A DNA stretch of 64,000 bases. Source: Reticulitermes speratus. Lineage: Eukaryota; Arthropoda; Insecta; Blattodea; Rhinotermitidae. The notes under the pieces are model-generated. The model worked only from the letters and a program-made list of their open reading frames with translations. It was not told the origin of the DNA and made no database searches. Position numbers and translations under genes: made by a program. Positions within the stretch are counted from its first letter, which is position 1, and each line of letters begins with the position of its first letter. The DNA lies in contig JAJKFL010000010.1 of NCBI GenBank assembly GCA_021186555.1, forward strand, positions 2,571,487-2,635,486, written 5' to 3'. This document shows positions 53,573 through 64,000 of the stretch, one piece after another.

Positions 53573-53603
53573 TGTGAACAACAGAACACGTGCAAGTGTT
53601 GGG

Positions 53604-53860
53604 GTTTTCACAACTGTGTTGTTGAGGATTCCGATGTTCTGTAATGTGACGCCGTGTCGCTGGGTTGTAGTTTCTCTACCTATTAAAGGATCATAATTAT
53701 TTCATTGGACCCCCGACACTTGAAGAGTTTCGGGGGTCCAACAGGAACTGTTTGACCCTTGAAGTTAAAGGCAGTGCGTGGTTTCGAAACATTGGGAAGG
53801 TGGAAACCAGCAACATGGCGTCTCAAAAGACCTGAATCCTGTTTGTCGTAATACTGGAAG
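53604..53860. mobile_element. Inverted-repeat element abutting the GPCR start
   Basis: The edge ggttttcacaactgtgttgt, then gatgttctgtaatgtgacgc matches the ggttctcacagtggtgtcac/ctggaatgtgac edge of the 13860 copy. The centre has gacccccgacacttgaagag and tttcgggggtcc, a perfect GGACCCCCGA/TCGGGGGTCC-like hairpin. The end is ggcgtctcaaaagacctgaa. It begins about 30 bp upstream of the GPCR ATG. Confidence 0.55.
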
Positions 53861-53983
53861 TTTGTGCAGAGATTGTTGCTAGAAATTGGATATTGTATGT
53901 ATTCGATATACATTCAGTATATGTATATATAGGTGCATACTGGAATTTTACTTCAATAGACAAAGCGTGTTTATGTGTGTGTG

Positions 53984-53999
53984 TATGTACGTATGTATG

Positions 54000-54033
<34 letters not shown>

Positions 54034-54081
54034 TGTTTCTATGTATATGTGCATATATGTATGTATGTATGTATGTATGTA
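53984..54081. repeat. (GTAT)n microsatellite
   Basis: Imperfect GTAT repeats over about 100 bp, giving tyrosine/cysteine/valine-rich spurious frames. Confidence 0.9.
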
Positions 54082-54111
54082 TTGTAAATCTATGGAGCTG
54101 AGCTCATCCTG

Positions 54112-54425
54112 TAAATCTCTTCGTTTTCTAGCCAGTCAAGTAATTTCCCGCATTTTATGGAAACTGAAAGTTCATTACCGCACTCACAACAGCCCGCTAA
54201 TTGTCCCTAATTTGAGCCAGAGGAATCTAATGCATGTCATCACATCCTATTTATGTAAGATCCATTTTAATATAATCTTAAACCTACGCCTAGGTCTTCC
54301 AAGTGGCCTCTTACCTTTAGGTTTCCCCACCGAAACACTCTATGCATTTCTATTCTCCCCCCCCCCCATATTGGCCACAGACCCCACCCGTTTATTCTGC
54401 CTGACTTGATCTCCCTAATTATATT
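54112..54425 (-). mobile_element. LINE 3' tail
   Basis: Minus-strand homologue of 49075-49565: ctagccagtcaagtaatttc and tttatggaaactgaaagttc are the complement of the shared tail. A C9 run near 54358 interrupts it. Confidence 0.6.
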
Positions 54426-55082
54426 TGGTAGAAAATAGTATTTGTGAAGCTTTTTCTTACGGATTTTTCTTCATGTTCCTTTTACGTCTTCTCAGGTTTA
54501 TATATTTGTACTTATGTGTATTAATGTTTATAGAGCAATTGTCTGTGCATTTGCAGTAATGGAGTGCTTCAGTAATTATAGAAAAACAACGAGAGAAAAT
54601 ACAGGCCTATTTTCTGTTTCTAAAATTCATATTGGAACGTGTTACTGTTTGAGATATTTGCAGTTTAAGGACTTTCCTGTTGCTGTGGCCTCGCTGTCAC
54701 TAGGCCAGCACATCATAGGAGTGTGTAAGGCACAGAGTGTCACGTGTTTCGTCTAGATCTGTGTGATCGTCTGTGGTCTCAACGGACAGCGTACAAACAG
54801 ACGGTGTGTTGGCGAGTGCAATAAACACTACATAGTTAATACAATGCATTAGAGTGAGGTGGCTTTTCCTTATATGTTGGTACTACAAGTAGGAAGGACG
54901 ATTTTATAAACATTAAAATTTGCAAATTGCCACACAGTGATAGCTGAGGAAGAAGACATGGCTTATAAAGCTAGAAACTTACATGTTGACAGCAATACTA
55001 CTGGTAGTAGTAGTAGTAGTTGTGATAGTAGTAGTAATAATAATAACAATTATTATTTTTATAATAACTGCATGGGGCAGAG
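54426..55082. other. Intergenic, no gene recognised
   Basis: AT-rich sequence. (GTA)n/(AAT)n short repeats lie at about 54994-55070. Confidence 0.5.
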
Positions 55083-55215
55083 TTCTTCCTTAGAAGCTAA
55101 CATGTCGTCAGCTAGTCAAGAAATTCCCCACATTTTATGGAACCCGAAGGTTCATGACCGCATTCACAAAAGCTCGCTACGTGTCCCTATCCTGAGCCAT
55201 AGCAATAATTCCACT
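55083..55215 (-). mobile_element. LINE 3' tail fragment
   Basis: Complement of the same LINE tail: ttccttagaagctaacatgt, then gctagtcaagaaattcccca. It is truncated before the coding part. Confidence 0.6.
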
Positions 55216-55436
55216 ACTTTGTACCAAAATATCAGTACAAGTCTGAGTTTCTGTGAACTGCTTCGTAACATTCTTACGTTTTTACGGTGAGGAGTTGTTA
55301 GCACCTAGCCCAACCACCACGCTGGTTGGACCACCCATTATCGGCTGCCCGTGACCGTTTATTCAACATATTTTCAGCTACCCTCCATATCTGGGGGCCG
55401 ACTTCTCCATGCGCAACCTGAGGACGCGCCATGCTG

Positions 55437-55802
55437 TGGTGACAGGGACCGACTTATCGTGGTGACAGGGACCGACTTATCGTGGTGACAGGGACCGACT
55501 TATCGTGGTGACAGGGACCGACTTATCGTGGTGACAGGGACCGAATTATCGTGGTGACAGGGACCGACTTATCGTGGTGACAGGGACCGAATTATCGTGG
55601 TGACAGGGACCGACTTATCGTGGTGACAGGGACCGACTTATCGTGGTGACAGGGACCGACTTATCGTGGTGACAGGGACCGACTTATCGTGGTGACAGGG
55701 ACCGACTTATCGTTGTGAAGGGACCGACTTATCGTGGTGACAGGGACCGACTTATCGTGGTGACAGGGACCGACTTATCGTGGTGACAGGGACCGACTTA
55801 TC
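55437..55802 (+). repeat. 23-bp tandem array, about 16 units
   Basis: The unit is tggtgacagggaccgactta plus tcg. Variants are gaccgaAttatcg (two units) and one unit with a deletion (ttgtgaaggg). It is followed by an (AAT)n run at about 55808-55830. Confidence 0.96.
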
Positions 55803-56337
55803 ACGGAATATAATAATAATAATAATAATACTTTTCGCCCTTCTCTATATATTTTAATGCAGAAAGCAGAAGTACTTAACACATGCGGTTTAGTTAGATA
55901 GCTTTTAGTAGAATAGCGAATAAAAATGCTTGGTCAGTTGTCCGTACGGTTTGAAAACCGGCTAAACAGCGATGAATTAATAATAGTAATAATAATATAA
56001 TAGTAATTGAATTAATCTGTCGACAATTAAAGAGTTGAGCCAACAACCAAGAAGTCTAAGACAGAAACAGCACATCAATACAGTTTATTATTATTATTAT
56101 TATTATTGCTATTATCGTTTGCGTCTGAAGTGTGCCTACATATTTGCAACGGTACCTGGCTGCTACAAGCAGGTTTTCTGACGCACAAATGCACCAACAA
56201 CTCGTGAAGTGTCATATCATTTACATAATGTGAATTTTGTATGTACAAATAAGAGACTGGGCGTGTTTGGGCGTCTGTTGCAAAGGATTTAAAGACCAAG
56301 TAGAAGCACATTTGGTCCTGTTAAAGAAACTAGATTG
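55803..56337. other. Intergenic, trinucleotide repeats
   Basis: (AAT)n at 55808-55830 and (TTA)n at about 56086-56108. No gene was recognised. Confidence 0.55.
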
Positions 56338-56885
56338 CCGATCCCAGTGGCCGCGCGGTCTAAGGCGTGGGTCTGCGGCCGCTCGCTTACTAGGATCGTG
56401 GGTTCGAATCCCGCCTAGGGCATGGATGTCTGTGTTGTGTTTGTTGTAAGGACGGTAGTATGGAACATAAAGTTACATGAAGGACGAAAGGATTTAAACA
56501 GTGCAAAAATGGATCAAAGGGGGAAAACCCCGGAAAGGCAAAAACAAAATCCCGCCGGGGGCATGGATGTTTGTGTTGTGTTTGTTGTATAAGGACAGTA
56601 GTATGGAACGTAAAGTGACATGAAGGACGAAAGGATTTAAACAGTGCAAAAATGGATAAAAGGGGGAAAACCCCGGACAGGCAAAAAGAAATAAAAATCC
56701 CACCGGAGACATGGATGTCTGTCTCTTGTGAGTGTTGTGTTGTCAGGTAGAGGTCTGTGCGTCGGGCTGATCACTCGTCCAGAGGAGTCCTACCGAGTGT
56801 GGCGTGTCTGAGTGTGATCGTGAAGCCTCGATAATGAAGAGGCCGTGGCACCTGAAAAGGGGCTGTCGAGCCATGGGGGAAAAAA
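56338..56885 (+). mobile_element. tRNA-derived SINE, family 1, with internal tandem duplication
   Basis: The head GATCCCAGTGGCCGCGCGGT and B box GGGTTCGAATCCC are well preserved. Two copies of a unit of about 145 bp (catggatgtctgtgttgtgt, then gaaggacgaaaggatttaaa and caaaaatggat) lie between the tRNA-like head and the standard body (gaggtctgtgcgtcgggctg, then cctcgataatgaagaggccg). It ends in an A-rich tail. Confidence 0.85.
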
Positions 56886-57819
56886 ATAAGTGGGAGAGAT
56901 TTTATGTGAGGAATTTACACAAGTGAGGAAAATATAGGAAAGAAATTAAATATAGAAAAATTGTGTTCTGTCTATGGATTTCATGCTTTAGAAACGTAAA
57001 GTAAGCGACGAGACACAAAAATAAATTACGGCTCGGTAATACACCTTACGTAAAGTGTATGTCGGGGAGACAGACTTAACACAGACGTTGTGAAATAAAG
57101 ATTGGAGTTGTATGAGGAATTAAAGAAAAAGTATGAAATCCAGTTTGCATGACGTGAATATGTAGGAAGAAGTGACGTCAAAGGGAACGTCGAATGGGAA
57201 AATGCAGAGAGCAGAAAACTTAGATTACCCGGTATATACAGGATAAGAGGCTGGATGGGTGTCAGAGCCGGTTTGTACGATTTGCATATGAGAAAAATCT
57301 GATGTTCGTGCCGGGAATATAACCACAAATATTCGGATGTCCATCACTTGTTCTGGTCCGTATACCAACTGAATTATTCACACGTCGATAGAATCTCAGT
57401 ATCCTGTACAGTAGCATTACTACCAATTATCTGTACTCAAAGTGGCGCATTCACAAAATATTTGCAATAAAGTATGGAACCCGCATATCCACTCATTGTT
57501 TAATTTGAAGATTTTTTAAATTCCTATTATTTTTGTGGCTCTGTTTTCTGTTACTTTCATGTATTTTAAATTACGTCAGTATTTGCGATATGATTGTTAT
57601 ATTATCGTTTAATTAGGACCGTTACATTTAAACAGTTAATCAGTCCGATTAAATTCTGTCAGCCATCACTTAATTATGTAGATTAAGCCGGGCAACATTT
57701 ACCTTTTGCCAATAATGTTACAGTTTGGTAATATTAAATATTGCTTTAAATATTACCACCATCTGAAAATGTTTTACCAGTGCTATTTAGGTGATTAAGT
57801 AATTAACTTAATACATTGC
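56886..57819. other. Intergenic, no gene recognised
   Basis: AT-rich sequence leading into the satellite. Open frames are short and without domains. Confidence 0.5.
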
Positions 57820-60800
57820 GTGGCGTTGTGTGTTGTACATGTAACTACAGTATAATGACAACGACAAGCCTGTTGTGTGTTATACATGTAACTGCAGTAT
57901 AATGACAACGACAAGCCTGTTGTGTGTTATACATGTAACTGCAGTATAATGACAACGACAAGCCTGTTGTGTGTTATACATGTAACTGCAGTATAATGAC
58001 AACGACAAGCCTGTTGTGTGTTATATATGTAACTGCAGTATAATGACAACGACAAGCCTGTTGTGTGTTGTACATGTAACTGCAGTATAATGACAACGAC
58101 AAGCCTGTTGTGTGTTATACATGTAACTGCAGTATAATGACAACGACAAGCCTGTTGTGTGTTATACATGTAACTGCAGTATAATGACAACGACAAGCCT
58201 GTTGTGTGTTATACATGTAACAGCAGTATAATGAAAACGACAAGCCTGTTGTGTGTTATACATGTAACTATAGTATAATAAAATCGACAAGCCTGTTGTG
58301 TGTTATACATGTAACTACAGTATAATGAAATCGACAAGCCTGTTGTGTGTTATACATGTAACTACAGTATAATGACAACGACAAGCCTGTTGTGTGTTAT
58401 ACATGTAACAGCAGTATAATGAAATCGACAAGCCTGTTGTGTGTTATACATGTAACTACAGTATAATGAAATCGACAAGCCTGTTGTGTGTTATACATGT
58501 AACTACAGTATAATGAAATCGACAAGCCTGTTGTGTGTTATACATGTAACTACATATAATGACAACGACAAGCCTGTTGTGTGTTATACATGTAACTACA
58601 GTATAATGAAATCGACAAGCCTGTTGTGTGTTATACATGTAACTACAGTATAATGAAATCGACAAGCCTGTTGTGTGTTATACATGTAAACTACAGTTAT
58701 AATGAAATGTACAAGCCTGTTGTGATGTTAATACATGTAACTACAAGTATAATGAAATCGACAAGCCTGTTGTGTGTTATACATGTAACTACAGTATAAT
58801 GAAACGACAAGCCTGTTGTGTGTTATACATGTAACTATAGTATAATAAAATCGACAAGCCTGTTGTGTGTTATACATGTAACTACAGTATAATGAAATCG
58901 ACAAGCCTGTTGTGTGTTATACATGTAACTACATTATAATGACAACGACAAAGCCTGTTGTGTGTTATACATGTAATTACAGTATAATGACAACGACAAG
59001 CCTGTTGTGTGTTAAAACATGTAACAGCAGTATAATGAAAACGACAAGCCTGTTGTGTGTTATACATGTAACTAAGTATAATAAATCGACAAGCCTGTTG
59101 TGTGTTATACATGTAACTACAGTATAATGAAATCGACAAGCCTGTTGTGTGTTATACATGTAACTACAGTATAATGAAATCGACAAGCCTGTTGTGTGTT
59201 ATACATGTAACTACAGTATAATGACAACGACAAGCCTGTTGTGTGTTATACATGTAACTACAGTATAATGAAACGACAAGCCTGTTGTTTGTTATACATG
59301 TAACTACAGTATAATGAAATCGACAAGCCTGTTGTTTTGTTATACATGCAACTACAGTTTAATGAAATCGACAAGCCTGTTGTGTGTTATAACATGTAAC
59401 TACAGTATAATGACAACGACAAGCCTGTTGTGTGTTATACTTGTAACTACAGTATAATGACAACGACAAGCCTGTTGTGTGTTATACATGTAACTACAGT
59501 ATAATGAAATCGACAAGCCTGTTGTGTGTTATACATGTAACTACAGTATAATGAAATTGACAAGCCTGTTGTGTGTTATACATGTAACTACAATATAATG
59601 AAATCGACAAGCCTGTTGTGTGTTATACATGTAACTACAGTATAATGACAACGACAAGCCTGTTGTGTGTTATACATGTAACTACAGTATAATGAAATCG
59701 ACAAGCCTGTTGTGTGTTACACATGTAACTACAGTATAATGACAACGACAAGCCTGTTGATAGTTATACATGTAACTACAGTATAATGACAACGACAAGC
59801 CTGTTGTGTGTTATACATGTAACTACAGTATAATGAAATCGACAAGCCTGTTGTGTGTTATACATGTAACTACAGTAAATGAAATCGACAAGCTGTTGTT
59901 GTTATACATGTAACTACAGTATAATGAAATCGACAAGCCTGTTGTGTGTTATACAAGTAACTACAGTATAATGAAATCGACAAGTCTGTTGTGTGTTATA
60001 CATTTAGTACAGTGTAATGACAACGACAATCCTTTTGTGTGTTTACATGTAACTACAGTATAATGAAATCGACAAGCCTGTTGTGTGTTATACATGTAAC
60101 TACAATATAATGAAATCGACAAGCCTGTTGTGTGTTATACATGTAACTACAGTATAATGATATCGACAAGCCTGTTGTGTGTTATACATGTAACTACAGT
60201 ATAATGACAACGACAAGCCTGTTGTGTGTGTTATACATGTAACTACAGTATAATGACGACAAGCCTGTTGTGTGTTAGTACATGTAACTACAGTATAATG
60301 GAATCGACAAGCCTGTTGTGTGTTATACAGTAACACAGTATAATGAAATTGACAAGCCTGTTTGTGTTATACATGTAACTACAATATAATTAAATCGACA
60401 AGCCTGTTGTGTGTTATTCATGTAACTACAATATAATGACAACGAAAAGCCTGTTGTGTGTTATACATGTAACTACAGTATAATGAAATCGACAAGCCTG
60501 TTGTGTGTTGTACATGTAACTACAGTATAATGGAATCGACAAGCCTGTTGTGTGTTATACATGTAACTACAGTATAATAGAAATTGACAAGCCTGTTGTA
60601 TGTTATACATGTAACTACAATATAATGAAATCGACAAGCTGTTGTGTGTTATTCATGTAACTACAATATAATGACAACGAAAAGCCTGTTGTGTGTTATA
60701 CATGTAACTATAGTATAATAAAATCGACAAGCCTGTTGTGTGTTATACATGTAACTACAATATAATGAAATCGACAAGCCTGTTGTGTGTTATTCATGTA

Positions 60801-61773
60801 ACTACAATATAATGACAACGAAAAGCCTGTTGTGTGTTATACATGTAACTACAGTATAATGAAATCGACAAGCCTGTTGTGTGTTACACATGTAACTACA
60901 ATATAATGACAACGACAAGCCTGTTGTGTGTTATACATGTAACTACAGTATAATGACAACGACAAGCCTGTTGTGTGTTATACATGTAACTACAGTATAA
61001 TGAAATCGACAAGCCTGTTACGTGTTATACATGTAACTACAGTATAATGAAATCGACAAGCCTGTTGTGTGTTATACATGTAACTACAGTATAATGAAAT
61101 CGACAAGCCTGTTGTGTGTTATACATTTAAGTACAGTGTAATGACAACGACAAGCCTTTTGTGTGTTATACATGTAACTACAGTATATTGAAATCGAAAA
61201 GCCTGTTGTGTGTTATACATGTAACTACAGTATAATGAAATCGACAAGCCTGTTGTGTGTTATACATGTAACTACAGTATAATGAAATCGACAATCCTGT
61301 TGTGTGTTATACATGTAACTACAGTATAATGACAACGACAAGCCTGTTGTGTGTTATACATGTAACTACAGTATAATGAAATCGACAAGCCTGTTGTGTG
61401 TTATACATGTAACTACGGTATAATGAAATCGACAAGCCTGTTTGTGTGTTATACATGTAACTACAGTATAATGACAACGACAAGCCTGTTGTGTGTTATA
61501 CATATAACTACAGTACAATGACAACGACAAGCGTGTTGTGTGTTATACATGTAACTACAGTATAATGAAATCGACAAGCCTGTTGTGTGTTATACATGTA
61601 ACTACAGTACAATGACAACGACAAGCCTGTTGTGTGTTATACATGTAACTACAGTATAATGACAACGACAAGCCTGTTGTGTGTTATACATGTAACTGCA
61701 GTATAATGACAACGACAAGCCTGTTGTGTGTTATACATGTAACTGCAGTATAATGACAACGACAAGCCTGTTG
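57820..61773 (+). repeat. 47-bp satellite array, about 84 units
   Basis: The unit is gacaagcctgttgtgtgtta, tacatgtaactacagtataa, then tgacaac or tgaaatc. The two endings mark variant types. The period is 47 bp at both ends. In the middle (about 58,680-60,700) single-base insertions and deletions are frequent. Frames of repeated YCSYMYNTQQACR-type peptides are artefacts of the array. Confidence 0.97.
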
Positions 61774-62446
61774 GCAACACAACCTTTTTGCTACTCTACT
61801 GCGTAGATATTTAAAACGACAAATTTCGATTTTTCATATCAGGGCATTATCAGATCCTTGTATATGAAACATCAGAGAAAAATTGAAATACTTACATTAC
61901 TTCCGTTTTGTAGAATTGAATGGCATTGAAATTAGTGTAATTTTCCTTCAGTAATAATATCATATTCATTTTTTATATATTCGATTTTTTTTCTGTGCAT
62001 GGGACAGACGATGTCCACATATGAATTGTCGAAACACATGTTCTTAACTATTTGTGTTAAGTTGCGTTGATTGCAGATACTTAGTTAAGAAGGTATACAT
62101 TGTCAGTTTACTTGTATATATTTTGGTTGTATGTCTTAAGCGTAATGAATTCATACAGTGCAGTTATACAACAAATGCTTTTACAAAGAGAGCAGTATGT
62201 GATTATAATTTATTAAAATAATTTTGCATTACCATTTCCTCAATCACCGATTTGTTTGGTAGAATTACTTTGGCTTCAAACGGTTTGTGACACTTTCCCT
62301 ACTTAGCAGTATTGTGCAAGACAACCTCGACGGTACAAGCGTCTCTTCTACATAATAAATAAAACGCAAAACATCTTAAAGTTTGAAGTTACATTTGCAG
62401 CAGTACTTATATATAGACTTGTGAAACACCCCATTGTGTTTTTGTA
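61774..62446. other. Intergenic, no gene recognised
   Basis: AT-rich. At about 61835-61860 the minus strand has ctgataatgccctgatatga, then atcgaaa, a faint version of the CTGANGA-hairpin-GAAA motif. Confidence 0.45.
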
Positions 62447-62448
62447 TA

Positions 62449-63017
62449 CAGGGTGTATCTAAAATGGTTGGACAAATTTCAGGAGTTTCCCACACCAAAA
62501 CAAGGGGAAAGAATTCTTACCAATATATGTCCGCAAACATTTATTTTTCGAGGTTACATTCCCCACTGTCGCCCGATTTCGGTCCTTTCAATTTTTATCT
62601 TTGAGGACACTTAAGAACCCTAGTGTATTGAGCTACAACTGAAAATAAAGAGACACTTCACCAGTTCATTTTTTGTGCCTGTCAAACCATTCGCAACCGC
62701 CGTGCGATCTTTGAAAGTGTGCGACAGTCCATGAGCAGACGTGTCCATGAGCGCATTGATTGGGGTGGAGGACATTATGAGAATTCATTGTGAATATTGA
62801 CTTGAGAAACGGTTATAACAGAACAGTTATTACACTTGGAACGTGTGTTGTAAATGTGCTACTTACAATATTGTAAATTTAAGGTATTATTGTTGAATTT
62901 AATATTTGTATTAAACTAAAAAACCAATAACTTCTGGACATATGTATATATGAGATTTTTTCTTTGATATGAAGAACACACACTAAAAGTTTGTCGAAGC
63001 ATTTTAGATACATCCTG
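62449..63017 (+). mobile_element. mariner/Tc1-type transposon remnant
   Basis: The ends cagggtgtatctaaaa and ttttagatacatcctg are flanked by TA (62447-62448 and 63018-63019). The interior frame, with breaks, reads like a transposase C-terminus: SPDFGPFNFYL-like, then ACQTIRNRRAIFESVRQSMS and IDWGGGHYENSL. The N-terminal and catalytic parts are mostly deleted, so it cannot be autonomous. Confidence 0.8.
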
Positions 63018-63019
63018 TA

Positions 63020-64000
63020 TATATAAGAGGTAAATACAATGACTCGCCAGTCTAATATATCTTCATTGCAAAAACAAAATATTTTTGTTTCTCATTTCCG
63101 TGTATAGCCTTGAATGCAAGCTATCGTCAGGCCAGTTGTAGGAAAGTATAGGCAGACAAATATCACTGTATCCAGTTGGTTTCAAAAACCATGACAGAAG
63201 TAAGGCGTGAGATCTCACTACCACAATGTATTGATATGTATAATAAGGTTAATTTTAATCCCTTGTAATTTATATAATGGCCTAACCTCATTATAGCTGT
63301 AGTAAGGAAAGGAAACATATGGCAATTATCAACAAAAATAATTTGTTTATGAATAAATTTGTGTCGACTGAGTGAAAAAGTTTCTTTCGTTCATATCAGA
63401 AAATACAACGGGATAACGCACACCATGATTAACAGAAGACTGTCTGACGGAAGGAGAAAGTAACATTAAAAGGATTAGTACTTTTAAAAATATTTTATAC
63501 ATGGCCTCAAAAACAAACATGTAAAGGATATTTCATCTGCCATCAGTATAATCACCACAAGCTATAAACAATCTACACAACAATTTAATGTTTTATGTAT
63601 TGGAGGAAATATGCTAGGATATATTTCGTGTTATATTTTAAATGCATTAAGAACTCAACAGCGTCTTTTAACTAAACTGACCAAGTTTCTTGAAATTCTC
63701 AAAAAGGCTCACATAAAATGTAAGTATTATTAATATAGTCGAATTCTGTTATGATGTCAGAAAAGGGCCTGAATGATTTATGTCGTTATAAACGGGTATC
63801 GTTGTAGCCGAGCAGTGACATATTATGGTCACATTGAAGGAAAAATATGTCAAGACAAAATATAGGCCTGTAAGCATACTATTTAAATGTTTTGGGTGAT
63901 ATTTATTTTAAATTTAATTTATAATTAAAATGTATGGAGTACAAAAATTACCCCGCTATAATTTTAAATGTACATACAGGTATAAGCAAGAATATTTAGA
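63020..64000. other. Intergenic, AT-rich, no gene recognised
   Basis: No open frame with a recognisable domain and no clear repeat to the window end. Confidence 0.5.

Noticed and set aside
53886-54409. Frames of repeated YVCMYVCM
   Set aside because: They are translations of a GTAT microsatellite running into a LINE tail.
56345-56420. tRNA gene
   Set aside because: The A and B boxes are real, but the sequence is the head of a SINE with its body and A-rich tail attached; no full cloverleaf ends at this site.
57927-60336. Minus-strand frames of repeated YCSYMYNTQQACR-like peptides
   Set aside because: They are translations of the 47-bp satellite; the frame shifts with each unit, and there is no independent coding signal.

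Overview
The window is animal nuclear DNA, almost certainly from an insect. Evidence: AT-rich sequence, GT-AG introns, tRNA-derived SINEs, an insect-type env-bearing Gypsy element, and a Slit protein close to Drosophila Slit. The long introns and repeat load suggest a large polyneopteran genome such as a cockroach or termite, but that placement is only an inference.

Region 1 (1-19,000, + strand) holds the last 13 coding exons of slit, the secreted Robo ligand of axon guidance. In order they encode the end of leucine-rich repeat domain 4 with its C-terminal cap, EGF modules 1-6, the laminin G domain, EGF 7 and the C-terminal cystine knot. Joined in phase they give 724 codons with no stop until the terminal TGA at 15926-15928. 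One intron appears to use a GC donor. The introns carry two SINE families, a hAT-type MITE with a perfect 8-bp target duplication, a pogo-like MITE, LINE tails and nested fold-back elements.

Region 2 (19,000-23,750) is a graveyard of non-LTR retrotransposon pieces: an RTE-like tail and a jockey-like reverse transcriptase broken by one stop codon.

Region 3 (23,762-33,975, - strand) is a complete, young, env-carrying Gypsy retrotransposon (errantivirus-like). It has near-identical LTRs, a 4-bp target duplication, a leader ORF, gag with two zinc knuckles, pol in the -1 frame behind a classic slippery heptamer, and a baculovirus-F-like env without its own start codon.

Region 4 (34,000-56,900) is repeat-rich intergenic DNA. 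It holds a 68-bp array (19 units), a 114-bp array (6), a 92-bp array (about 23) and a 23-bp array (about 16). It also holds RTE and SINE insertions, terminal-inverted-repeat elements, one intact intronless class A GPCR (51,986-53,572, - strand) and a decayed GPCR relative near 42,810-43,880 that is split by a TIR element.

Region 5 (57,820-64,000) is a 4-kb satellite of a 47-bp unit, then a mariner-type remnant and AT-rich DNA.

The least expected signal is a recurring stem-loop in several unrelated-looking fold-back elements. It has a CTGANGA-like box, a hairpin and GAAAC, resembling a hammerhead ribozyme core. Two of these elements also have 12-bp target duplications, which together recall Penelope-like retroelements.
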